From the NCBI RefSeq assembly GCF_003116015.1, contig NZ_LGQZ01000125.1, forward strand, positions 1-40,089: a stretch of DNA of 40,089 bases. The letters run 5' to 3'. Positions 1 to 7,858 of this stretch are shown here, in pieces. The DNA is from Azospirillum sp. TSO22-1 (GTDB taxonomy: Bacteria > Pseudomonadota > Alphaproteobacteria > Azospirillales > Azospirillaceae). The notes beneath the pieces are model-generated. The model was given only the letters and a program-made list of their open reading frames with translations, was not told the DNA's origin and made no database searches. How positions within the stretch are numbered: position 1 is the stretch's first letter; the number at the start of each line of letters is the position of its first letter. The position numbers and the translations under genes were made by a program.

Positions 1-2702
1 CCGTTCCAGTCGGCGGCCGGCACGAAGCGCAGCAGCGCGCCGGCGCCAACCAGCAGGGCCGATCCCTCCGACACCGTGCCGATGGCGCTCCAGGCCGAGC
101 CGTCCCAGTATTGCCAGACCCCTTGCACGGCGGTGGCCGCGTTGCCGACGATGGCGACGCCGGCCAACTGGTTGGCCATGGAGCCCTCGCCGACCGCGTC
201 GGCGGCGTCCGAGAACAGCGCCCCGAACAGCGACGACACGGAGGCCCCCGCCGGACTGGCCGTATCCTCGACGATGGCGGCCAGCATCGCCGCGGTTCCG
301 GTGGCGACGGGGGCGTCGTTCACCGGCGTCACCAGCAGCGACAGGGTCACGGCCTCCGCCGACACGGGCGACGTGCCGCCGACCTCCGCCAGCGCGAACA
401 GCGTCTTGCCGGCGCCGCTGAAACCGCCGCTCCAGCTCTCGTTCAGGGCGCGCAGGCCGAGCGCGGGGGCCGTGCCGGACATGTGGTCGGTGGGCAGGAA
501 GCGCAACAGCGCGCGGCCCGGCAGCACCAGGGCGGCGCTGTCGCCGACTTGATCGATCGCCTGCCAGTCGGAACCGTCCACGCTGTACTGCCAGATGCCC
601 ACCGGCGATCCGGGGTTCGCCATCACGGCCAAGCCGATCACCGTGCCGCCGGCCGTGCCCGGCCGGAACATCGCCTCGATCAGATGGAACACGGTGAAGC
701 CGGCCGGCGCCGCCGTTCCCTCGGCGACGGCCAGGGCCTTCGCGAAGGCTGCGGTGTCAAAATCCGGCACGGCGACGGGCGCGGGGGGATGCACCTCGCC
801 CGGCGTGGCCGTGACGACCTTGGTGACGGTCTGCACGACGTTGGTCGGCGGCAGGGACAACGGGTCTGTGACCGAAGCCGGCTTGGCCGACGGCGCCGTG
901 GTGCCGCCGGCCGGCACCGATGTCGGAGAGGCCGGCACGCCGCCGGTCGCCAGAGCGCCGCTCTTGCCGTCGGTGGCGGTGAAGGCGGCCAGATCCACCA
1001 TCTTGGCGGCGTCCGCTTTCGCGGCGGTCGGGGCATCCGGCGCCGGCTTGTCGCCGCCGTCGGTCTTCTCGGCGGTTCCCTTGTCCTTGGGGGCGTCCTC
1101 CTGCGCCTTCACGGCGCCTTCGCCCGTCGCTTGGCCGTCCGCCGCCGGCTTCGCGGCGTCCTCCTTGGCGTCCTTCGGGGCGTCGCCTTCCTTGGTGGTG
1201 TCCTTCGGCGCGTCCTTGCCGTCCTTGGCGTCGGCGACCTGCTCCGGGGCGTCCGACGCCGGGCCGTCATGGGCCTTGGGTGCGGCGAGATCGGCCAGCG
1301 CCCTGTTTTCGGCCGACACCGGGACCGCGGTCTGCTGGGCGTTATGCTGCGCCGTGTCCGCCACCCGCCGGGCCGCCGCCACCGCCTGCCCAAGGGATTG
1401 ACCGCCGGCCAGGGCCTGTCCCAGGGCCGCGCTGAACGCCCCCGCGCCGCCAAGCGCCTGGACCGCCGACGAGACGTTCTCCCCACTGGCGAGCGCGGCC
1501 ATGAGCGCGTCGCCTTTCACGCCCTGCGTCGCGCTGGACAGAACGGACGCGGCCGCGACGGCGTTCTGATGCGCCGCGCCCAGCGCGCGGGTGGCGTCGC
1601 TGCCCGACGACAGGGCCGCCGCCAGCGCCCGGCCGAAATCGTCGGCCACCGCCGGATTCACGCCGGCGGCCCCGGCGAAGGACGTGACCGTCTCGGCGAC
1701 GTTGCGGCCGGAGGCCAACGCCGCCGTCACGGCATCGCCCGGCTGCGGTGCCGCCGCCGCTCCGTTCATCAGCGCCGCCATGTCCGCCTGCGCCTTGGCC
1801 GAGGCGCCGAGCGCGGTGTCCGGCATCGCTCCACGGGCAAGAGCGTCGTTGAGCGTGCCGAGAAAGGCGCTGCCGCTACCCCCGCCTGCCGCCTGCACGG
1901 CGCCGGCCTGGCCGTTCGCCAGGGCCGTCAGCAGCCGGTCGCCGTCCGACGTCTCCACCAGAGCCGTGCGGGCTTGCGATTCGGCCTGCGCCGTCCGGGC
2001 GGCGGCTGTGGCGATGGACGATTCGACATCGGTTCCCGAGGACAGGACACGCTCGACATCGCTCATGAAATCAGCGGACGCGTTCGGTCCCAGCGCCTTG
2101 ACGGCCTCCGGCACGGCTCCGCCGGAGGCAAGCGCCTGGGCCAGCCTTTCCGCCGGCGACAGTATGGCCGGATCGGGGGGCGATCGCTCCGGAGGCACGT
2201 TGTTCAACGCTTGCGACAAGGCCGCGATCGGATCCGCACTGCCGGCAGGCCGGGACAGCTGATCCATGACGCCGTCGAACAGTGCCCGGCTCAATGGCGC
2301 CGTTTCCGCCGGGTCGGCCGTCGGGCTGGAGACATCCTGCCCCTGGGCCAAAGCGGTCATCAGACGCTGCTCGGCGGTCAGCGGGACGGCCTCGGCCGCC
2401 TCCGCGGTCCGGGCGGCCGTGGCGTTCACGAGGCGGGCGGCGCGTGCCATCGATTCTTCGGGCGTTTCGGACACGCCGACACCCTCGACGAAGCCCTTCA
2501 CCCAGCGGTCCGCCAGATCGCCGGCCGTCCGCCCCGACACACCCTGCCCTTGCAAAGCCGTGGCAATCTTGTGCTGCACGGCCTCGATCCCGTCGGCTTT
2601 TCCCCCGAAGAGCATCGTCGATGCTTCGGTAGTCAGTTCCATTGGAATAGACAACCGGAGATGCGTATCAGTGCTTTCAACCATGTCACGATTTTCGAGC
2701 AC
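1..2702 (-). CDS. large repeat-containing adhesin-like protein, N-terminal part (runs off left edge)
   Basis: The minus strand is open in one frame from about 2702 to base 1 with no stop, giving about 900 residues of a longer protein. Three in-frame starts are possible: GTG 2702 with GGAG at 2709-2712 (best ribosome site), ATG 2684 and ATG 2642. Residues about 40-430 hold degenerate repeats built on an ALASG-x-x-V/ALAxGQ core. Residues about 450-560 are a Lys/Asp/Ala/Pro-rich linker. From about residue 670 there are two copies, about 160 residues apart, of a module with the landmark G-[IV]-WQY followed by LLRF-[LV]-P. I associate this module with giant cadherin-like/RTX surface proteins of alphaproteobacteria. 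No classical N-terminal signal peptide is seen, which fits type I secretion by a C-terminal signal outside the window. Function as an adhesin is inferred; reading frame and repeats are seen directly. Confidence 0.75.
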   Translation of the reverse strand, partial: MLENRDMVESTDTHLRLSIPMELTTEASTMLFGGKADGIEAVQHKIATALQGQGVSGRTAGDLADRWVKGFVEGVGVSETPEESMARAARLVNATAARTAEAAEAVPLTAEQRLMTALAQGQDVSSPTADPAETAPLSRALFDGVMDQLSRPAGSADPIAALSQALNNVPPERSPPDPAILSPAERLAQALASGGAVPEAVKALGPNASADFMSDVERVLSSGTDVESSIATAAARTAQAESQARTALVETSDGDRLLTALANGQAGAVQAAGGGSGSAFLGTLNDALARGAMPDTALGASAKAQADMAALMNGAAAAPQPGDAVTAALASGRNVAETVTSFAGAAGVNPAVADDFGRALAAALSSGSDATRALGAAHQNAVAAASVLSSATQGVKGDALMAALASGENVSSAVQALGGAGAFSAALGQALAGGQSLGQAVAAARRVADTAQHNAQQTAVPVSAENRALADLAAPKAHDGPASDAPEQVADAKDGKDAPKDTTKEGDAPKDAKEDAAKPAADGQATGEGAVKAQEDAPKDKGTAEKTDGGDKPAPDAPTAAKADAAKMVDLAAFTATDGKSGALATGGVPASPTSVPAGGTTAPSAKPASVTDPLSLPPTNVVQTVTKVVTATPGEVHPPAPVAVPDFDTAAFAKALAVAEGTAAPAGFTVFHLIEAMFRPGTAGGTVIGLAVMANPGSPVGIWQYSVDGSDWQAIDQVGDSAALVLPGRALLRFLPTDHMSGTAPALGLRALNESWSGGFSGAGKTLFALAEVGGTSPVSAEAVTLSLLVTPVNDAPVATGTAAMLAAIVEDTASPAGASVSSLFGALFSDAADAVGEGSMANQLAGVAIVGNAATAVQGVWQYWDGSAWSAIGTVSEGSALLVGAGALLRFVPAADWN

Positions 2703-3262
2703 ACGCCACTCCGATGTATGCCGGCAACCACTCCCGGCTATATCGAGTTTCTAAAAATATAATTAACAACTCATTTCATTGCCAAGACAAGCCGTGCATC
2801 TTTCGTAAATGACGATATGCTTTGGCTTTGACCCATTATTTTCGTATGGTTATTCATTTGATAATAAGGATACATGGGAAGGCTCTGCTGGAAACTCTGA
2901 GCGGAGCCACAAGGGCGACCGCCGGAGCCGCTGCCGTGATCACGCAGCCCGATCAACGCATCCATCAAAAAGGAGTGGCGGCCGATTTACGGTCTTGATT
3001 ACTCCCACGCTCCGTCCGCTACACATCATTTCGTATACATGCAAACCGGCTGCAAACGGGGCCGGCAATGCCTCGGCCAAGCAGCCGGTTCATTCCACGC
3101 CCGCAACCGTTGGCTTACGCAATAATCCGCAATACCGACTTGACAGCCGGTGTGTTTAGTGAAATCGTCTTCGCTAAGCAAATCACTAAACATCTCCGGC
3201 ATCCGGCAGCGGGTGGGGATGGCCTCTCCCGGCGGGTGGCGGGCGTTCCTTGGGAGGGAAGC
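2703..3262. other. divergent intergenic region, partly AT-rich
   Basis: These 560 bases separate the minus-strand adhesin-like gene from the plus-strand ABC/DHA-kinase operon, so they should hold both promoters. About 2740-2880 is markedly AT-rich compared with the surrounding coding DNA. TTGCAAAC-like words occur as a direct repeat, TGCAAAC at 3040-3046 and 3051-3057, one helical turn apart. A good -35 hexamer TTGACA lies at 3140-3145, but no convincing -10 follows at 16-18 bases. Short open frames here have no recognisable product and I do not call them. The inverted repeat at 3153-3192 is listed separately. Confidence 0.6.
3153..3192. promoter_or_regulatory. 10-bp inverted repeat, probable operator upstream of ABC/DHA operon
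   Basis: TGTTTAGTGA at 3153-3162 and TCACTAAACA at 3183-3192 are perfect reverse complements whose centres are 30 bp apart, about three helical turns. The repeat starts 8 bases after a TTGACA hexamer (3140-3145) and ends 70 bases before the start codon at 3263. There is no T-run after it, so a terminator is unlikely. A two-site operator for a local regulator is the simplest reading. The binding protein is unknown; the HTH protein at 11814 is one candidate. Confidence 0.5.
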
Positions 3263-4591
3263 ATGCGGACTCCGGTGACCTTGATGTGCGCCGCCGCGGC
3301 GCTCGGGCTCGTCGCGACGGCGGCTCAACCGGCCATGGCGCAGACAAAGCAGTTGACACTGTGCTGGGCCGCGTGGGACCCGGCGAACGCCCTGGTCGAA
3401 CTCTCGAAGGACTTCACCGCCAAGTCGGGCATCGGCATGAAGTTCGAGTTCGTGCCGTGGACCAGCTACGCCGACCGCTTCCTCAACGAGCTCAACTCCA
3501 AGGGCAAGCTGTGCGACCTGATCATCGGCGACAGCCAGTGGATCGGCGGCGCGGCGGAGAACGGCCACTACGTCAAGCTCAACGACTTCTTCAAGCGTGA
3601 AGGCATCACCATGGATGACTTCATGCCGGCGACGGTCACCGGCTATTCCGAGTGGCCGAAGAAAACGCCGAACTATTGGGCGCTGCCGGCGATGGGCGAC
3701 GCCATCGGCTGGACCTACCGCAAGGATTGGTTCTCCCGCCCCGACATCAAGGCGGCGTTCCAGCAGAAGGCCGGCCGCGAACTGGTCCCGCCGAAGACCT
3801 GGGACGAGCTGAAGGAGGTGGCCTCCTTCTTCCAGGGCCGCGAGATCGACGGCCGCAAGGTGTACGGCGCCTACATCTACACCGAGCGCGGCTCGGAAGG
3901 CATCACCATGGGCGTCACCAACGCGCTGTACGCCTTCGGATTCAAGTACGAGGACCCGAACAAGCCGTACAGCATGCAGGGCTTCGTCAACTCCGCCGAC
4001 GCCGTCAAGGGGCTGGAGTTCTACAAGCAGCTCTACGAGTGCTGCACCGCGCCGGGCATGACCAACGCCTACATGCAGGAGGGGCTGGACGCCTTCAAGT
4101 CGGGGCAGGTGGCGATGCAGATGAACTTCTTCGCCTTCTTCCCCGGCCTCCACAAGGACCCGAACGTCGGCGGCGACAAGATCGGCTTCTTCGTCAACCC
4201 GATGCAGAAGGAGCGCGGCACCCAGCTCGGCGGCCAGGGCATCTCGGTGGTCGCCTATTCCGAGCGGCGCGACGACGCACTCCAATACATCAAATGGTTT
4301 GCCCAACCGGACGTGCAGAAGAAGTGGTGGTCGCTCGGCGGCTATTCCTGTCACAAGGCGGTGCTGAACGATCCGAACTTCCCGAAGAGCGCGCCGTTCG
4401 CCGCCGATTTCCTGACCTCCATGGGCATGGTGAAGGACTTCTGGGCGGAACCGTCGTACGCCACGCTGCTGCTCGACATGCAAAAGCGCATGCACGACTA
4501 CGTCATCGCCAACCAGGGCACGGCGCAGCAGGCGCTCGACCTGCTGATCCGCGACTGGACCAAGGTGTTCAAGGACGACGGCAAGATCTGA
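3263..4591 (+). CDS. ABC transporter substrate-binding protein (carbohydrate/polyol type)
   Basis: A 442-residue periplasmic binding protein of the family 1 extracellular solute-binding group (SBP_bac_1-like). The start at 3263 follows GGGAGG at 3252-3257. An open frame extends further upstream, but ATG 3263 gives a clean signal peptide: MR, a hydrophobic stretch, then AxAxxAMA cleaved before QTK at about residue 24. The mature protein has a typical periplasmic binder layout, with a W-x-S-Y-x-x-R-F segment near the N-terminus and repeated aromatic residues that suit a polyol or sugar pocket. It is the first gene of a ten-gene-plus operon and is followed by a strong hairpin (4602-4627) that could raise its expression over the permeases. 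The downstream DHA kinase genes suggest glycerol, dihydroxyacetone or a DHA-yielding sugar as ligand. The family is clear; the ligand is inferred only from context. Confidence 0.88.
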   Translation: MRTPVTLMCAAAALGLVATAAQPAMAQTKQLTLCWAAWDPANALVELSKDFTAKSGIGMKFEFVPWTSYADRFLNELNSKGKLCDLIIGDSQWIGGAAENGHYVKLNDFFKREGITMDDFMPATVTGYSEWPKKTPNYWALPAMGDAIGWTYRKDWFSRPDIKAAFQQKAGRELVPPKTWDELKEVASFFQGREIDGRKVYGAYIYTERGSEGITMGVTNALYAFGFKYEDPNKPYSMQGFVNSADAVKGLEFYKQLYECCTAPGMTNAYMQEGLDAFKSGQVAMQMNFFAFFPGLHKDPNVGGDKIGFFVNPMQKERGTQLGGQGISVVAYSERRDDALQYIKWFAQPDVQKKWWSLGGYSCHKAVLNDPNFPKSAPFAADFLTSMGMVKDFWAEPSYATLLLDMQKRMHDYVIANQGTAQQALDLLIRDWTKVFKDDGKI

Positions 4592-4601
4592 GGCGGACCG
4601 C

Positions 4602-4627
4602 GCCCCCGGCCTGTCCGGGCCGGGGGC
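4602..4627 (+). repeat. intercistronic stem-loop after binding-protein gene
   Basis: GCCCCCGGCC (4602-4611) and GGCCGGGGGC (4618-4627) form a perfect 10-bp GC stem with a 6-base loop, 10 bases after the stop of the binding-protein gene and 34 bases before the permease start. There is no T-tract. Such hairpins after binding-protein genes commonly protect the upstream message or partly terminate, so that the binder outnumbers the membrane parts. That role is inferred. Confidence 0.6.
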
Positions 4628-4661
4628 ATCCTTTCCGGATCATCGCAGAAGCGGCCCTCCC

Positions 4662-5624
4662 ATGACTCACACCTCAAGCCTCCACGCGCTGGCGCGCCGC
4701 GCCGGTGCGGCCACGCCGCCGGCCTTCGCGGCGCGAGTGCGCGGCCTGTCCGACCGCGCGGTCGCCTGGCTGTTCATCACGCCGACCATCGTTCTCCTGT
4801 TGGCCATCAACGTCTTCCCGCTGATCTGGACGATCCGGCTGTCGTTCACCAACTACCGCGCCAACCGGCCGAACGCGCCGCTGCGCTGGGTCGGGCTGGA
4901 GAACTACACCAGCATCCTCTCCGACCCCGACGTCTGGCACGCCATGCAGACGACGGCGCACTTCGTCGTCTGGTCGATCGCGCTGCAGGTGCTGCTGGGC
5001 TTCGGGCTGGCGCTGCTGATCAACCGGCAGTTCCGCGGGCACGGCTTCTGGACCACGGTGATCCTGTTGCCGATGATGCTGTCGCCGGCCGTGGTCGGCA
5101 ATTTCTGGACCTTCCTGTTCCAGCCGCAGACCGGCCTCTTCAACACCATCGTCGCCGTCCTCGCGGGCCGCGACCCCAGCTCGTTCCAGATGATCGGCGA
5201 CGTCGCGCTGGCGCCGTGGGCGATCGTCCTGGTCGATACCTGGATGTGGACGCCGTACGTCATGCTGATCTGTCTGGCCGGGCTGCGTTCCATCCCCGAC
5301 GACCTCTACGAGGCGGCGGAGGTCGACCGCGCCGGGCCATGGCGGCGGTTCTGGTCGATCACCCTGCCGATGGTGCTGCCGTTCCTGATGCTGGCGGTGC
5401 TGTTCCGCGGCATCGAGAACTTCAAGATGTTCGACATGGTCAATTTGCTGACCTCCGGCGGGCCGGGATCGACCACCGAGGTCGCCTCGATCACCCTCAA
5501 GCGCGAGGCGTTCGAGAAGTGGCGGACCGGCTATTCCTCGGCCTTCGCGGTGATCCTGTTCGTCACCGTGTTCGGGCTGGCCAACATCTACGTCAAGGTC
5601 CTCAACGGGGTGAAGCAGCGATGA
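4662..5624 (+). CDS. ABC transporter permease 1 (MalF/UgpA type)
   Basis: A 320-residue inner-membrane permease of the binding-protein-dependent (MalF-like, BPD_transp_1) type. About six hydrophobic segments are visible, beginning at residue 35. The cytoplasmic EAA loop is seen as YEAAEVDRAGPWRRFWSITLP at about residues 215-235, the usual contact point for the ATPases. Immediately upstream of the start there is only weak ribosome-site complementarity. Its stop overlaps the next permease start by ATGA at 5621-5624, which implies translational coupling. It should form a heterodimer with the product of 5621-6568. The family is certain; substrate is unknown and inferred from the operon to be a small polyol, triose or related sugar. 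Confidence 0.9.
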   Translation: MTHTSSLHALARRAGAATPPAFAARVRGLSDRAVAWLFITPTIVLLLAINVFPLIWTIRLSFTNYRANRPNAPLRWVGLENYTSILSDPDVWHAMQTTAHFVVWSIALQVLLGFGLALLINRQFRGHGFWTTVILLPMMLSPAVVGNFWTFLFQPQTGLFNTIVAVLAGRDPSSFQMIGDVALAPWAIVLVDTWMWTPYVMLICLAGLRSIPDDLYEAAEVDRAGPWRRFWSITLPMVLPFLMLAVLFRGIENFKMFDMVNLLTSGGPGSTTEVASITLKREAFEKWRTGYSSAFAVILFVTVFGLANIYVKVLNGVKQR

Positions 5625-6568
5625 GCGGAGCCACTCCCATCACCTCGAAGGCGCAGGCCTGGGGCCGGCGCATCGCCGGGGCGGCGGTAATCGCCTACGC
5701 GCTGGTCACCCTGGTGCCGATCCTGTGGATCGTCCAGACCGGCTTCAAGACGCCGTCCGACGCCATCGCCTACCCACCGAAGATCGTCGCTGAGCCGTCG
5801 CTGGAGGGCTACGTCAACCTGTTCACCACCCGCTCGCGCCAGGCGCCGGAGTACATCGCCGCGCTGCCGCCGGCCGACGGCTGGGTGGACCGGCTGGTCC
5901 GCTCGCGCAACATGGTGGTGGCCGGGCCGTCGAAGTTCGGCGAGCGCTTCGTCAACTCGCTGGTGATCGGCTTCGGATCGACCTTCCTGGCGGTGTTCCT
6001 CGGCACGCTGGCGGCCTACGGCTTCTCGCGCTTCAAGGTGCCGCTCAAGGACGACCTGCTGTTCTTCATCCTGTCCACCCGGATGATGCCGCCGATCGCC
6101 GTGGCGATCCCGATCTTCCTGATGTACCGCGCGCTCGGCCTGACCGACACGCACCTCGGCATGATCCTGCTCTACACGGCGGTCAACGTGTCGCTGGCGG
6201 TGTGGCTGCTGAAGGGCTTCATCGACGAGATCCCGCGCGAGTACGAGGAGGCGGCGCTGATCGACGGCTACTCGCGCCTCGCCGCCTTCCGCAAGGTGGT
6301 GCTGCCGCAGGCCGCCACCGGTATCGCCGCCACCGCCATCTTCTGCCTGATCTTCGCCTGGAACGAGTACGCCTTCGCGGTGCTGCTGACCTCGGGCGAG
6401 GCGCAGACGCTGCCGCCCTTCATTCCCTTCATCATCGGCGAGGGCGGGCAGGACTGGCCGGCGGTCGCCGCCGGGACCACACTGTTCCTGGTGCCCATCG
6501 TGGTGTTCACCGTGATCCTGCGCAAGCACCTGCTGCGCGGCATCACCTTCGGCGCGGTGCGGCGATGA
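5621..6568 (+). CDS. ABC transporter permease 2 (MalG/UgpE type)
   Basis: A 315-residue partner permease of the MalG-like BPD_transp_1 group. Its ATG at 5621 lies inside the stop of permease 1. An N-terminal membrane segment (about residues 16-35) is followed by an extended periplasmic stretch of about 80 residues, then five further hydrophobic segments. The EAA loop reads YEEAALIDGYSRLAAF near residue 210. The segment FAWNEYAFAVLL near residue 245 is characteristic of sugar-type MalG proteins. It ends with an ATGA overlap into the small membrane protein at 6565. Together with permease 1 it forms the channel of the importer. Substrate is not determined from sequence. Confidence 0.9.
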   Translation: MSGATPITSKAQAWGRRIAGAAVIAYALVTLVPILWIVQTGFKTPSDAIAYPPKIVAEPSLEGYVNLFTTRSRQAPEYIAALPPADGWVDRLVRSRNMVVAGPSKFGERFVNSLVIGFGSTFLAVFLGTLAAYGFSRFKVPLKDDLLFFILSTRMMPPIAVAIPIFLMYRALGLTDTHLGMILLYTAVNVSLAVWLLKGFIDEIPREYEEAALIDGYSRLAAFRKVVLPQAATGIAATAIFCLIFAWNEYAFAVLLTSGEAQTLPPFIPFIIGEGGQDWPAVAAGTTLFLVPIVVFTVILRKHLLRGITFGAVRR

Positions 6569-6753
6569 GCGCGCCCGGCAAATGGCCGCGCATCCTGCGC
6601 CGCCGGCCATGGGAGAACGCGGCGACCGCGCTGATCGGGGTGGGGGCGGTCATGCTGATGCAGCCGTTCTCGCTGGAGCTCTACGGCTGGTCGTTCGCGG
6701 TGATCCTGGCCGGCACCGCCGCCTTCCTCGTCGTCAGCCATTTCCCGGAGTAG
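6565..6753 (+). CDS. small two-helix membrane protein of the ABC operon
   Basis: A 62-residue protein starting with ATG at 6565 inside the stop of permease 2 and ending 7 bases before the first ATPase gene. A basic N-terminus (residues 6-16 rich in Arg) precedes two hydrophobic stretches, about residues 19-36 and 40-58, so a small inner-membrane hairpin is likely. Small membrane proteins (the DUF2160-type protein, for example) occur at the same place in rhizobial glycerol ABC operons, but I cannot show homology. It may be an accessory or stabilising subunit of the importer. Its reality is supported by the coupled start and tight packing. Confidence 0.65.
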   Translation: MSAPGKWPRILRRRPWENAATALIGVGAVMLMQPFSLELYGWSFAVILAGTAAFLVVSHFPE

Positions 6754-6760
6754 ACCCGCC

Positions 6761-7858
6761 ATGGCCGAGATCCGGATCGAGAACGTGCGCAAGGAGTTCG
6801 CCGGCTTCGTCGCCGTTCAGGGCTCGACGCTGACCATCGCGGACGGCACCTTCTTCGTCATGCTGGGGCCGTCCGGCTGCGGCAAGACGACGACGCTGCG
6901 CATGATCGCCGGGCTGGAGCTGCCGACCTCCGGCCGCATCCTGCTGGACGGCGAGGACGTGACCATGCGGCGCGCGGCGGAGCGCGACATCGCCTTCGTC
7001 TTCCAGATGTACGCGCTCTACCCGCACATGGACGTGCGCGGCAACATCGCCTTCCCGCTGCGCTGCCAGGGCGTGCCGCGCGCCGAGATCCGCCGCCGGG
7101 TCGAGGAGACCGCGCGCCTGCTGCGCATCGGCGACCTGCTCGACCGGCCGGTGTCCGGCCTGTCCGGCGGCGACCGCCAGCGGGTGGCGCTCGGCCGCGC
7201 CATCGTGCGCCAGCCCAAGGCGTTCCTGATGGACGAGCCGCTGGGGGCGCTGGACAGCGAGTTCCGTCACCTGATGTGCGGCGAGCTGCGCGACCTGCAC
7301 GACCGGCTGGGCGCCACCACCGTCTACGTCACCCACGACCAGCTGGAGGCGATGTCCATGGCGGACCGCATCGCCGTGATGAACCACGGCGTCATCGAGC
7401 AGCACGGCCCCCCACAGGAGATCTACGACCGGCCGGCGACCATGTACGTGGCCGATTTCCTCGGCTCGCCGCCGATGAACTTCCTGTCCTTCCGCGGTGC
7501 GGTGCGCAGCGGCGACCGCCGGGTGGTCATCGACGCCGCGGCGGTGCCGGTGCCGGAGCTGCACGAGGACCGCGCCGAGGGCCTGCTGGCGCTCGGCGTG
7601 CGGCCGGAGCACGTGCGTTTCGACGACGCGGCGGACCTGCGCGGCGCGGTGGTCGGGGCGGAGTACATGGGCACCACCCAGATCGTCACCGTCACCACCG
7701 CCGCCGGCGCCCTCAAGGCGCGCATCCCCGCCAATCGGCCGGTGCGCACCGGGGAGACGGTGGGCCTGAGCTTCCGCGCCGCCGGCCTCGCGGTGTTCGA
7801 CGCCGGGTCCGGTCGCGCCCTGCGCAGCGAGCTGTACGATCAGGTGCGGCATGGCTGA
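6761..7858 (+). CDS. ABC transporter ATP-binding protein 1
   Basis: A 365-residue ATPase of the MalK/UgpC group. Walker A GPSGCGKTT is at residues 36-44, the Q-loop is VFQMYALYPH, the signature is LSGGDRQR, Walker B is FLMDEPLGALD and the switch His is in THDQ. The C-terminal third is a TOBE-type regulatory domain with a GVRPEHVRF segment. The signature motif has Asp where Gln is usual (LSGGQ). It overlaps the second ATPase gene by 8 bases. Two distinct ATPase genes in one importer is the arrangement known for the rhizobial GlpS/GlpT glycerol transporter, so a heterodimeric motor is likely. Substrate is inferred only. Confidence 0.9.
   Translation: MAEIRIENVRKEFAGFVAVQGSTLTIADGTFFVMLGPSGCGKTTTLRMIAGLELPTSGRILLDGEDVTMRRAAERDIAFVFQMYALYPHMDVRGNIAFPLRCQGVPRAEIRRRVEETARLLRIGDLLDRPVSGLSGGDRQRVALGRAIVRQPKAFLMDEPLGALDSEFRHLMCGELRDLHDRLGATTVYVTHDQLEAMSMADRIAVMNHGVIEQHGPPQEIYDRPATMYVADFLGSPPMNFLSFRGAVRSGDRRVVIDAAAVPVPELHEDRAEGLLALGVRPEHVRFDDAADLRGAVVGAEYMGTTQIVTVTTAAGALKARIPANRPVRTGETVGLSFRAAGLAVFDAGSGRALRSELYDQVRHG

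Noticed and set aside
111..2762. 883-codon plus-strand open frame opposite the adhesin-like gene
   Set aside because: Arg/Gly/His-rich composition typical of an antisense shadow in high-GC DNA. The minus-strand frame has recognisable repeats and WQY modules.
2845..2865. AT-rich TTATT...AATAA dyad as a further Fur box
   Set aside because: It lacks the TGC-x-AAT half-sites of the three good boxes and lies before non-iron genes.
2771..3159. Short open frames on both strands in the divergent intergenic region
   Set aside because: No ribosome site, no recognisable product, and codon use unlike the real genes.
3068..3262. 65-codon upstream extension of the binding-protein frame
   Set aside because: It would bury the signal peptide and run through the inverted repeat; ATG 3263 has a strong ribosome site.
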